Source: Solanum dulcamara
Taxonomy: Eukaryota > Streptophyta > Magnoliopsida > Solanales > Solanaceae
Direction: 5' to 3'
Assembly: GCF_947179165.1 (NCBI RefSeq)
Contig: NC_077240.1
Span: 27,198,001 to 27,262,000 of the forward strand
DNA length: 64,000 nt
Positions 12,070 through 22,497 of this stretch are shown here, in pieces. The translations under genes and the position numbers were made by a program. Each line of letters starts with the position of its first letter. Position 1 is the stretch's first letter. The notes under the pieces were generated by a model. The model was not told the DNA's origin and made no database searches. It saw only the letters and a list, made by a program, of their open reading frames with translations.

Positions 12070-12404
12070 TTTTATCCGCAAATGTTTGACACATGACCTA
12101 ATAGTGTGAGGACAGTAACTCCAACAGTGGTACCAGTGACAAAGCCAACAGTACAAAATATGGTAGAGGTTGAGGTCGTGGAAGGAAAAGGGACAAAGAA
12201 AGAGTAAAATCCGCCAGGGAGTGGAGCTCAGGCAAGGGAAAATCAAGGCAAATAAATCCTACCTTACCAAAGAACCATATGGAGGAAGAGGTTGAGGTTG
12301 AGATCGAAGAGGAGGTTAAACCAGAGGTAACATCACAGGCTGTGGATACAATTCTTCTTCCCATGTCTACTGAAGCAGTTCAACAGGTTTTAACATTTCT
12401 GAGT
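12070..12404 (+). pseudogene. Gypsy-B gag, first fragment
   Basis: Low-complexity acidic/basic coding-like sequence after the duplicated leader, with short readable pieces (VRTVTPTVVPVTKPTVQN near 12095; MEEEVEVEIEEEVKPEV near 12280; LLPMSTEAVQQVLTFLSE near 12353-12406). It looks like the variable N-terminal gag of a Ty3/gypsy element. It is interrupted at about 12405 by an inserted LTR and appears to resume at 14807. Frames shift within it. Identification rests on position and on the clearer gag downstream. Confidence 0.5.
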
Positions 12405-14806
12405 GAGTAAAAAGGTACTCGATGACTTCTAGTTGGATATATGTGTTAGGATCAATTCCTAAGTATTTGAAGTGTGTTTGATATGTTTAGGGGTCATAAG
12501 AGATCTCTAACACCAAGCCGAGTCTAAAGAATTTTTATCAGCTAAGTTTCCGAATAAGTTCGTATAAGAGTCAACTTTAAATGACCATATTTCTTAGTAT
12601 ATAACGAATTAGGTATCCCATCACCTATCAAATTAAGTATCTTTGAGTTCTCTTTCCAACGCCACCGAGTTTGTCTTATTCTGAGTTTGGAGTCAAAAGT
12701 TATAACCTTTTTACCATAGACTATCACTGTAGTGGGGCTTGGCGCGGCGCGCCAACAGAGCGCCAGAAACTAGCCTCAGTAGTTTGTCCCCTGGTGCGAT
12801 GCGCCACTATAGCGCCAACAGGGTTTTTAGCCCATTTTCTAGATTTTAGGGGCATTTTAGTCTTCTCTTGTGTTATAACCAAAAGTGAGGTCGTTTTGTA
12901 CGTGTATTTCACCTATTAAGAGGCCCCTAAGTCTTCTACACTCATTCACTCTCACTCACACTCTAAGAGCAAAAAAGCCTAACCTCCCAAGTGCTCTCAA
13001 AGTCTCCTTCTTTCTCCATCTCCAAGAAGATCAAGCCTCCATTTCTTTTCAACTTTTTTATTCAAGAGTTGACTCCTCAAGGTATGTGGGTTTTCATCCA
13101 TGGGTCTTTCCACCCAAGGAGTCCAAATGTTTCTCAACCTAGCATTTAAATTTTAAATGATGAAATGCTATGGTCTTTTACATAATGGTTCCAAATGTAT
13201 AGATTATGGTATATTTTAAGTTATTTACTCCTATTGATATATATGTATATTGACTCCTAATTTCAAGTGATGAGCTTTTATGGATTTTCATACTATGATT
13301 CTAAATTTATAGATTCTTGAATAATTGAAGTTTATTTACCTATATTTACTTATGTTGATTCTTATTTACATGAAATAGATGGTTTATGAAGGTAATTATA
13401 TAAAGGTTTGAAAGGTAGTTTTAAAGTGCATATGGTGGGTTGTTTTTAAGATGTTTGATTTGATGCATTCATATCACTCTCATGCATATAAAAATTCTTT
13501 AAATATATTTGAAAGTTATATGAAATGAACCCACCTAGTCTTCTTATGTTGAAATGAAGTTGAATTGAAAGTTTGACTCTAAATGAAAGTTTATAAAGCA
13601 AATGCCTATGATTAAGGGAGTCTTGTTAAATGATTGAATGATTGATTGATAAAAGGGCTTCTTAGCCAAAGTAAGGTTTCAATGTGATAGGACAATTCTC
13701 ACATTAAATCAAATGAAATATTTAAAGTTATGATATGACATGTTTGACCTCTCTATAGGCCATCAATGCTTTTGAACATTTTTCCAAAATGGAAGGTCCG
13801 ATTAGCATGGTACCCGGAATGCCATCACTGATTGTAGATCTAATTTTCTTATAAATCAAGGTTCATTAGTGGAACGGTAAATAGGGCATAGTAATCATGA
13901 TGATATTATAAACCAAAGGTTTTAATGAGCTATTCCACCGATGATGATTTGATGTCTAAAGTTATACAACGCTTATGTTATTATGATATATAAATATTAT
14001 TTCATGGGATTTGACCTAGCATCGAATGTAGCATGTAGATGGAGACTCGACCTAAGGGGTTCTTAAGTAAAGTCTCATGTTGCATTAACTATGTGCCACC
14101 ATAGGAGCCCTTGTCGTCTAGGCCTTTGTAGCCACCAAATGTTAAATAATTTTATATAATCTGAATGGAGTTTTACCTGGCAAGTAGTCTCCCCGTGCCA
14201 ACATAGGGGCTTATGTTGGATTTCATGTAATAGCTCGCATGATCTTAAATGTCGGTTATGGTCACTTCTCCACAAAAATGAATATTTTAAGGTCTTATAT
14301 GATGATGTCTAATGAATGCATTCACTTATGCATAGTGCTTACTTACGTTCTTCCTTTTATAGAATACTCACATACTTAGTACATTCAAAGTACTAACGCA
14401 TATTTTTGCCTAAATGATATCACTATATAGGGACCGACATCGCTCTTTGAACTCCTCCACGTGGCTAGCTCAAATTAGTTTGAAGATTAAATGTGGTGAG
14501 TTCCCATATTTTCGGGAACAACATCCTTTTTATTCTAAGCTTATATTATGTAGAACAATAAGACTTCTATTAAAGTATTTCTTGACACTTAATTTGAGGG
14601 TGAGCTAGGGACATATATTAGCCTCCGTCAAGTCACTTAGTAGAGGTATGTTTGGACACAAAATAGAAAATATATTTTGTATTTCTGCCTATTATTATTT
14701 ACCATTACCAATGAAATACTTAATGAATGCTAAGAGGCTTTGGTGAGGTACCTCCGGGTGTCTCATTCGCCGTGTCACGTCTAGGCCCTAAACTTGGGTC
14801 ATGACA
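12405..14806 (+). repeat. Gypsy solo-LTR remnant, 5' end uncertain
   Basis: About 2.4 kb resembling a large gypsy LTR: the AGGATCAATTCCTAAGTATT region near its left end, GC palindromes at 12733-12830, a CT-rich initiator-like stretch near 12930-12975, and an end of CACGTCTAGGCCC... GGGTCATGACA at 14806. It is related by eye to the reverse complement of the solo LTR at 48352-51569, which also has a CCTAAGTATTTGAAG segment. No matching direct repeat is seen at the ends and the expected TGTAACACC start is missing, so the left boundary is approximate and may be deleted. It interrupts gypsy-B gag. Confidence 0.65.
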
Positions 14807-14922
14807 ACCACATACTCTATTTTTATTCCTCAAGCTCAAAGTACTCAACAATTTACTACTATAGACAGGGTAGGGGAAACTTTAGATATTAATTCTTTCT
14901 TTCATCCTTTAATGGGCATAGT
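14807..14922 (+). pseudogene. Gypsy-B gag, second fragment
   Basis: A 116-bp island between two insertions, open in one plus frame (readable: PQAQSTQQFTTIDRVGE, SFFHPLMG). Its last five bases, ATAGT, are repeated at 24960-24964 after the Tekay element. The gag reading continues in frame there, so this is host sequence of the Tekay insertion. Confidence 0.7.
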
Positions 14923-15342
14923 TGTAACACCCCTCAAAAAAAAAATTCCTAAGATTCGGATCCTTCTTGTATTCGTGTAGGGTCTAACTCAATTATTTTG
15001 AAGTATGTGCTTGAGTTAAGATGATTCCCCGAGTAATTGAAGAGTGTTGGAGGTGATGTGGGGTCATAGAGGACCCCTAGGACCAAGCTAAGTCCAAAAA
15101 GGTTCGCCGTGGCTAAGCTTTAGGATGAGTTTGTACGAGGGGTCGACTTCTAACGACCCTATATTTTGAAATACAACAGTCTGGGTGGTCCATGATCTAT
15201 TAAATTAAAGGTCGTCGAGTCTTCTTTCCAATGCCACCAAGAATGTAAATTTTGGAGTTCGGAGTCGAAAGATATGACGATCCTAAGTTGAACTAGCACG
15301 GCAGGAATTTTATTTTTGGCCTGGGTTACAACTGCTGGGGAA

Positions 15343-15640
15343 ATGGCCTTGGCGCTGTAAGGGCGCGGCGCGCCACTATTGCGCCAGAAACATACCTCAG
15401 TAGTTTGGTCCTTGGCGCGAGGTGCCACTAAAAGTTGTGCAGGGTTTTTCAGGCCAAATTTCCAGAACCCAGAAAATATGGCCTTGGCGCTGTAAGGTCG
15501 CGACGCGCCACTATCGCACCAGAAATATGCCTCAATAATTTGGTCTTTAGCATGGCGCTCCACTACGAGGTGTGCAGGTTTTAGGCGTAATCGGCCTGGA
15601 GCTACAATGGCGCAATGCGCCACTATCGCGCTAGGAGCAT
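15343..15640 (+). repeat. GC-rich palindromic repeat cluster in the 5' LTR
   Basis: Three tandem copies of a roughly 130-bp unit, each with self-complementary GCGC blocks (for example GGCGCGGCGCGCC, then CACTATTGCGCC) in otherwise AT-rich DNA. The cluster ends about 55 bp upstream of the TATA-like box. The 3' LTR has the same cluster at about 22915-23215, with more of its CpGs preserved. Confidence 0.8.
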
Positions 15641-15695
15641 TTTCAGCCTATTTTTCAGAACTTTTAAGGAGGGGCAATTTGGGAATTCACCCAAA

Positions 15696-15704
15696 TTATA
15701 TATG
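15696..15704 (+). promoter_or_regulatory. Putative TATA box of the Tekay 5' LTR
   Basis: TTATATATG lies about 45-70 bp upstream of a CT-rich stretch and AAAAGCCCTAG, which is a plausible initiator and leader start. The 3' LTR carries the equivalent TATATATG at about 23271-23278. Confidence 0.45.
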
Positions 15705-16844
15705 TATCATCCTTGACCAATTTGGGAACACATTTTCAACCTTCACTCTCTCTCTAAAAGCCCTAGAAATCTCTCTCACTTTCTCTTCTTCTTCTTCTTC
15801 TTCTTTATTTCCAACAAGGAATTGTTCCAAGAGCTTTAAGACCTCAAGCTTCCATTGAAGACCCAACAACAAGGTTTCTTCAAGCATATATTCTAAGGTA
15901 TGTAAGGCTATCCAAAACATGGGTTGAGTCCACCCATGTGCCCTACTCTTGCTTTGAGGTTAGATGTCCATGAAAATGGAGTTTCTTGGTATGGTTCATG
16001 TTTGAATGAGTTTTGCCCCCTATTTATTTGATGCTATATATGTTGATGTGTTGAGCTAAGAAGTTCCTAAAACCTTCATGTTAAAATGAGTTGATGGAGA
16101 TGACTTGTTATTACCCTTTGTTGATCTCTTTAGCCATGTGATTAGGTTGCTTAAGTCATTTTCCTTAAATGTGTTATTCTACTTAAATTGTTGAGCTAAA
16201 GTCATAGAATTGTGATGAGTCTTGAGGATATGTCAAAAATGCTTACCTAAATGAGGCTTGATTGAGTTAATTAGAGGATAGAATTGACGAGTGGACGAGG
16301 TCCTAAATGGGGCTTGCCATTATGACTTAATTGAGTTGAAATGAGAACAGAATTGATGAGTTGGCAATGTCTCACATGAAACTAGCCGTGAGGGCTTGTT
16401 TTTGAATATTGGAGGGAGTCTTATGAGCATGGAGTCATGGGAGGAGTATCGAGCACCGAAGCGGGTAAGAGTATAGTCCGTACTCGAACCCCAGAAACTA
16501 TGCTGCCAGCATAGGTAGGGATGGAACCGTTAAAGTCGGATGCTTCCCATGGGATCGAACCGTTAAAGTCGGATGTTTCCCATTTTATTATCCTGAAATG
16601 ATAGGACTTGACTAATCGATGGTATCCATGATTAGGGAGGCGTTCATGCCCTGGCAAGGTATGAATGGACGTGGCAATAACGTCTGATTGTTGTACTATC
16701 ACCGGCTCATAGGTGATGGTTGTTGAATAAGAGAAACTCCCATTTAGGTCTTGATAGTGCTCTGAGTCAGTCGAGTCGAGTGGTTTATGAGTTAGTCCTG
16801 TCTAAACTATTCATATTAGACTTAGGACATTTGAGTGAGTTATC

Positions 16845-16849
<5 letters not shown>

Positions 16850-16907
<58 letters not shown>
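16850..16907. repeat. (TA)n microsatellite, expanded only in the 5' LTR
   Basis: About 29 TA units. The equivalent site in the 3' LTR (24431-24440) has five. The length difference arose after insertion, by replication slippage. Confidence 0.95.
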
Positions 16908-16911
<4 letters not shown>

Positions 16912-17432
16912 TTGAGGTCCTGAGTTGATATTGATGTCTTCTTGATATTTTTTTCATTCGGCCATTTTACATACTCGTACATTCCATGTACTGACGCCAT
17001 TTGGCCTGCATCGTTTTATGATGCAGAGACAGGTACTAAAGATCATCGACCGGCGCTCCATTGAAGATCCACATACACTCCCAGCTCGTTGGTGAGTCCT
17101 CCTAGTTCCCAGAGGATCTTGAGCTCCTTGCATAGTTCCGTTTTGTCTCTGTATTTTGATTATTGGTAGCCATGGGCTTGTCATTGGCACCTTCCAGACT
17201 TTGATAGAGGCTTCATAGACTAGAGTGTGGGGAAGTTGGACTATTATTTTGTTGAGTTCAACATGTTTGGCCTTCGGCCCCCATATTGTAAATAGCATGT
17301 TATAATTGAGCCTTCCTTTGAGCATATATGACTGAATGACGGAATGATTGAGTTAGCTGGTTCGCTTGAAGGTCAAAAATGGCTTTCAAGTGTCGGTCAC
17401 GTCTAGGGTACCCTCACGGGGCGTAAAAAACA

Positions 17433-17444
17433 TGGTATCAGAGC
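17433..17444 (+). promoter_or_regulatory. Primer-binding site, initiator tRNA-Met type
   Basis: TGGTATCAGAGC starts at the base after the 5' LTR end. This is the standard plant initiator-tRNA-Met complement used for minus-strand priming. Confidence 0.9.
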
Positions 17445-17642
17445 ATTGAATTCAAGTGTCCTAGGGAGTCTACAAAGCTGTGTCTAATAGAGTCTTGCTT
17501 ATGAGTGTGTTGTGCACCACACTTATAATCAGGAGGCTATAAGACATTAGGAATTGTTTCACTTCTTTCATACTCTGGTCGTGCGATAGAGTTAAACTCT
17601 ATAAAACTCTTTTCTAATTCGTGCGTTTATACGTTACAGATA

Positions 17643-20600
17643 ATGCCTCCTAAACGTACCGCTAGCCAGAGGAATGTTGATAATGCAGGGATGCCACAGT
17701 CAGAGGTACGCCCAGCAAGGGCTAGAGGCCGACCTGCGAGATATGCGAAGGCACCTTAAGTGCCTGCTACTCCATCTGCACCCACGTCAGAGGCAGAATT
17801 TAGAGGGGCGATTACGATGCTCACTCAATTAATGGCTACCCGAAATAATAGCCAGAGTTCGCCAACTTCCAGCTCTAGTTCCCAAGAGCCATTTGCTGCA
17901 GCCAGAATTTGAGACATTCTGAGAATGAATCCGCCGGCATTCACGGGTTCTAAGGTTGATGAAGATCCCTAAAATTTTATTGATGAGATGTGGAAAATTT
18001 TGAAAGCTATGCATGCTACGAAGATTGAGAGGGTTGAGTTGGTTTCTTATCAACTCAAGGATATGGTAAACATCTGGTATAACCAATGGAAGCAAGGTAG
18101 GGGTGAGGATGCTGAACCTGCTAGGTGGGATGAATTTGAGGGAGCCTTTATTGACTACTTCTTTCCCCGAGAATTAAGGGAAGCGAAAGTGGAGGAATTT
18201 GTGAATCTGAAACAAGAGGGTATGACAGTTAAGAAGTATGGCCTGAAGTTCATCCAGCTGTCCAGGTATGCTCCAGAAATGATCCCAGATGTGAGGTCAA
18301 AGATGAGGAAGTTCGTCTCCGGATTGGGGAGACATGTGAAGAAGGAGTGCAAAACAGCATTGTTGATCTCAGATATGGATATTTCCAGATTAATGGTGTA
18401 TGCTCAATAGGTGGAGAATGAGAAAAGAAAAGACAGAGAAGAGCACATGAGCAAGAAGGTAAAATCAACGGGCCATGAGAGAGAGCAGAGGCAAAACAAG
18501 GGCAACAGGTCCTTCTTCCAGAAGAGGCCTTCCAACTATGCCTCATCTACCGCCAGTGCACCTATGTCGCAGAACAGGTATGATCGGCAGGGTCAGAGTC
18601 GCCAGAATTTCAGACCCCAAGATTCTCAATCCCAGGCCAGTGTAAGTCAAGGTTTGAGGGGGAAGCCACCATGCGACAAGTGTGGTAGGCTCCACTTAGG
18701 AGAATGCAGAGCGAGAAAAGTTGGTTGTTATAAATGCGGCCAAATAGACCATTTTCAGAGAGAGTGTCCAACAAGAGGGAACAGGGTCCAACATTCTGCC
18801 ACCGCACCATCGTCTAGAGTTAATCAGAGGGGTACTACTTCAGGTACGAGTGGAGGTACAAACTGTCTATATGCCATGGATAGTCGTCAAGATCAGGAGA
18901 ACTCTTCAAACGTCGTAACGAGTATAATACAAGTCTCTTCTCTTGATTGCTATGTATTGATGGATCCGGGTGCCACCCTATCTTTTGTGACTCCTTACGT
19001 GACTAGTAAATTTAATAGAATTCCTGAATGTCTTCTTGAGCCTTTCAGTATAGCTACTCCTGTCGGTGATTCTGTCTTAGCTAAGAGAGTCTATAGAGAT
19101 TGCACTGTGTCAATTCATCACAGGGACACCTTGGCCGACTTAATCGAGTTGGACATGGTCGATTTTGATGTGATCCTTGGTATGGACTGACTTTATGTCT
19201 ATTATGACTCTATCGATTGTAGGACTCAGATTATTAAGTTCAAATTCCCGAATGAAGCTGTCATAGAGTGGAAGGGTAGTCCTGTTATGCCTAAGGGTAA
19301 GTTTATTTCTTACCTTAGGGCCAGGAAGCTAATCTTAAAAGGGTGTATCTATCATATTGTTTGAGTGAAAGATGACAATATTGAGTCTCCATCCCTCGAG
19401 TCAGTCCCGATTGTCAATGAGTTTCCCGATGTCTTTCTTGAATATCTACCTGGAGTCCCTTCTGATAGGGAGATCAACTTCGAGATTGATATTTTTCCTG
19501 ATACCCAGCCTATCTCAATTCCTCCATATAGAATGGCCCCAGCTGAGTTGAAAGAGTTGAAGGAACAGTTGAAGGACTTGTTGGATAAGGTGTTCATTAG
19601 GCCGAGTGTCTCACCATGGGGTGCTCCGGTCCTATTTGTGCGAAAGAAAGATGGGTCCCTTAGAATGTGTATTGACTACAAGCAGCTGAACAAGGTCACC
19701 ATAAAGAATAAGTTCCCTCTCCCCAGAATAGATGACTTATTCAACCAACTTTAGGGTGCCACTTACTTCTCAAAGATAGATCTGAGATCCGGCTACCATC
19801 AGTTGAAGGTGAGGGAGTGTAATATTCCAAAGACCGCTTTTCGGACTCGTTATGGCCACTTTGAATTTTTGGTCATGTCCTTTGGGTTAACTAATGCCCC
19901 CGCAACTTTTATGGATCTTATGAACTGAGTGTTTAAATCATATCTTGATATGTTTGTGATTATATTCATAGATAGTATTCTGGTCTACTCCAAGAATGAA
20001 GAGGAGCACACCCATCATCTTAGAATCATCTTACAAACTTTGAGAGAGCAGGTATTGTATGAAAAATTCTCAAAATGTGAATTTTGGCTTGCGTCAGTGG
20101 CTTTCTTAGGCCACATCGTATCTGGAGATGGTATTCAGGTTGACGCTCAAAAGATTGAAGCTGTGAAGAATTAGCCCAGACCTACATCCCCGACAGAGAT
20201 AAAGAGCTTCTTGGGTTTGGCCGGCTATTATTGAAGGTTTATAGAGGGATTCTCATCCATATCATCACCATTGACTAAGCTGACCCAAAAGAAGGCTAAG
20301 TTCCAATGGTCCGATGCTTGTGAGGAGAGTTTCTAGAAACTATAGGCCAAGCTAACCACCGCTCCTATCTTGACTCTACCCAATGGAACAGAGGGCTTTG
20401 TGGTCTACTGTGATGCATCCAGAATTGGGTTGGGCTGTGTGTTGATGCAAAGGGAGAAGGTGATAGCCTATGCTTCAAGACAACTTAAGGTTTATGAGAG
20501 GAATTACCCAACTCATGACCTTGAGCTAGCAGCTGTGGTGTTTGCGCTTAAAATTTGGTGCCACTACTTGTATGGAGTGCATATTGATGTATTCACCGAT

Positions 20601-22385
20601 CACAAGAGCTTGCAATACGTCTTTAACTAGAAGGAACTCAAACTGAGGCAAATGAGATAACTTGAGCTACTCAAGTACTATGATATGAGCATCCTCTACC
20701 ATCCAGATAAAGCTAATGTTGTTGCTGATGCTCTTAGCAGGTTGTCTATGGGTAGCACTGCCCACGTGGAGGAAGAAAAGAGAGAATTGGCGAAGAAGGT
20801 ACACAGATTAGCCCGATTGAGAGTTCATCTAGAAGAGAACAATGAAGGCGGAGTTACTGTTCAGGATGGGTCTACATCCTCACTTGTGGTAGAGGTAAAG
20901 GAGAAGCAAGACCAAGATCCTGTCCTTCTCCAATTGAAGGGAGTTGTTCACAAACAAGAGGTAATGGTTTTTACCAAAGGGGGAGATGGTGTGTTGAGGT
21001 ACCAAAATAGATTGTGTGTGCCGGATGTCGATGATGTTCGAGAGTGGATTATGGCCGAAGCGCATAGTTCTAGATACTCTATTCATCCGGGCTCTACAAA
21101 AATGTATCATGACTTGAGGGAAATCTATTGGTGGAGTGGGATGAAGAGAGATATTGCGGAATTCGTTTCCAAGTGCCCGAATTGTCAACAGGTGAAGGTT
21201 GAGCATCAAAGGCCATATGGTTTAGATCAAAATATAGAAATTTCGAAATAAAAGTAAGAAATGATCAACATAGACTTTATTACAGGTCTACCGAGGTCTC
21301 GAAAGCAACATGATTCGATTTGGGTGATTGTGGATAGAATGACAAAATTGGCTCACTTTTTGGCTATTAAGACTACTGACATCGCAGAGGATTATGCAAA
21401 GTTATACATACAGGAGATCGTCAGATCGCATGGGGTCCCTTTGTCTATCATCTCAGACAGAGGAGCTCAATTCACTTCCCAATTTTGGAAATCCTTTTAG
21501 AGGGGATTAGGTTCGAAGGTGAATTTGAGTACGGCCTTCCATACCCAGACAGATAGCCAAGCAGAGCGCACCATTCAGATATTGAAAGATATGTTGAGGG
21601 CATGTGTGCTTGACTTTAAAGGAAATTGGGATGATCACTTGCCTCTCATAGAGTTTGCATATAACAATAGCTATCATGCAAGCATTCAAATGTCTTCTTA
21701 TGAAGCTCTGTATGGGAGGAGGTGTAGATCACCAATTGGATGGTTTGAGGTTGGTGAAGCCGAGTTGATTGGGCCTGATTTTGTTCATCAAGCCATGGAT
21801 AAGGTGCGAGTTATTTAAGAGAGGCTAAAGACAGCCCAAAGTCGCCAAAAATCTTACACCGATGTGAGGAGGAGAGACTTAGAGTTTGTGGTAGGTGATT
21901 GGGTATACTTGAAAGTGTCACCCATGAAGGGCGTCATGAGGTTTGGAAAGAAGGAGAAGCTTAGTCCTCGATATATTGGTCCTTACTAGATTTTGAGGCG
22001 TATTGGGAGTGTTGCTTATGAGTTGGAGTTACCCTCGGAGTTAACTTCTATTTATCCAGTATTCTACGTTTTGATGTTAAAGAAGTGCTTAGGCGATCCT
22101 TCATTGGTAGTCCCCATTGATAGTATTGGAGTTGAGGATAGGTTATCCTATGAAGAGGTTCTGGTCCAAATTCTCGATCGCCAAATTTGTAAGTTGAGGA
22201 ACAAAGAGATCGCCTCAGTCAAAGTCCTGTGGAGAAACCAACTTGTTGAGAAAGCCATATGGGAAGCAGAGGAAGCCATGAAATCTAAATATCCACACCT
22301 ATTCGTGCCTACTGATGAGAATATTGAAGGTAATGCCCGTTCCCTTGGCTTGAATTCGATTTTGCATTTTGAGTTTGATTGGTAA
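17643..22385 (+). pseudogene. Tekay gag-pol polyprotein with 19 in-frame stops and no frameshift
   Basis: One reading frame runs from the ATG at 17643 (MPPKR) to the TAA at 22383. Gag comes first, with zinc-binding motifs near 18672-18774 (CDKCGRLHLGEC, CYKCGQIDHFQREC). Protease is at about 18955 (MDPGATLSFVTPYV). RT runs 19440-20160 with [16 protein letters not shown]; its catalytic box reads FIDS instead of the usual two-aspartate form. RNase H starts near 20400 ([21 protein letters not shown]). Integrase follows, with the HHCC finger (KCPNCQQ near 21170), [10 protein letters not shown] and ISDRGAQF. A chromodomain is at 22200-22310 (VKVLWRNQLVEKAIWEAEE). Stops lie at 17757, 17910, 17970, 18408, 19188, 19362, 19752, 19926, 20172, 20232, 20334, 20343, 20628, 20658, 21249, 21255, 21498, 21816 and 21987. 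The family normally has one uninterrupted frame. Confidence 0.95.
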
Positions 22386-22463
22386 TTGTTTGAGAGTTTG
22401 ATTGGTTGAATGATTGAAATTTTGATTGTGATTTGTACTCCGAGTCCATTCTTGGTCACTCGT

Positions 22464-22497
22464 CATTCGAGGACGAATGATCCCAAGAGGGAGATAA
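22464..22497 (+). promoter_or_regulatory. Polypurine tract and upstream dyad of the Tekay element
   Basis: AAGAGGGAGATAA directly precedes the TG of the 3' LTR and is the plus-strand primer. Upstream lies the imperfect palindrome CATTCGAGGACGAATG. Similar sequences precede the 3' LTRs of elements C and D. Confidence 0.8.

Larger units (their letters stand above)
14923..17432 (+). repeat. Tekay 5' LTR (2510 bp)
   Basis: Begins TGTAACACCCCTC and ends AAAAAACA directly against the primer-binding site. It contains three ~130-bp repeats with GCGC palindromes (15343-15640), a TATA-like box (15696-15704), CT-rich initiator and leader, and an expanded (TA)n tract (16850-16907). Aligns along its full length with 22498-24959. 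Confidence 0.93.

Noticed and set aside
12064..12364. Minus-strand open frames with long serine/leucine runs
   Set aside because: They are the reverse of a low-complexity GAAGAGG-rich gag segment.
15159..15623. 154-codon minus-strand frame in the Tekay 5' LTR, and related ones at 22787-23197
   Set aside because: Internal repetition comes from the GCGC tandem repeats. The frames lie in LTR DNA and are not equally open in both LTRs.
16720..17000. Frames encoding long IYIYIY runs on both strands
   Set aside because: Translation of the (TA)n microsatellite.
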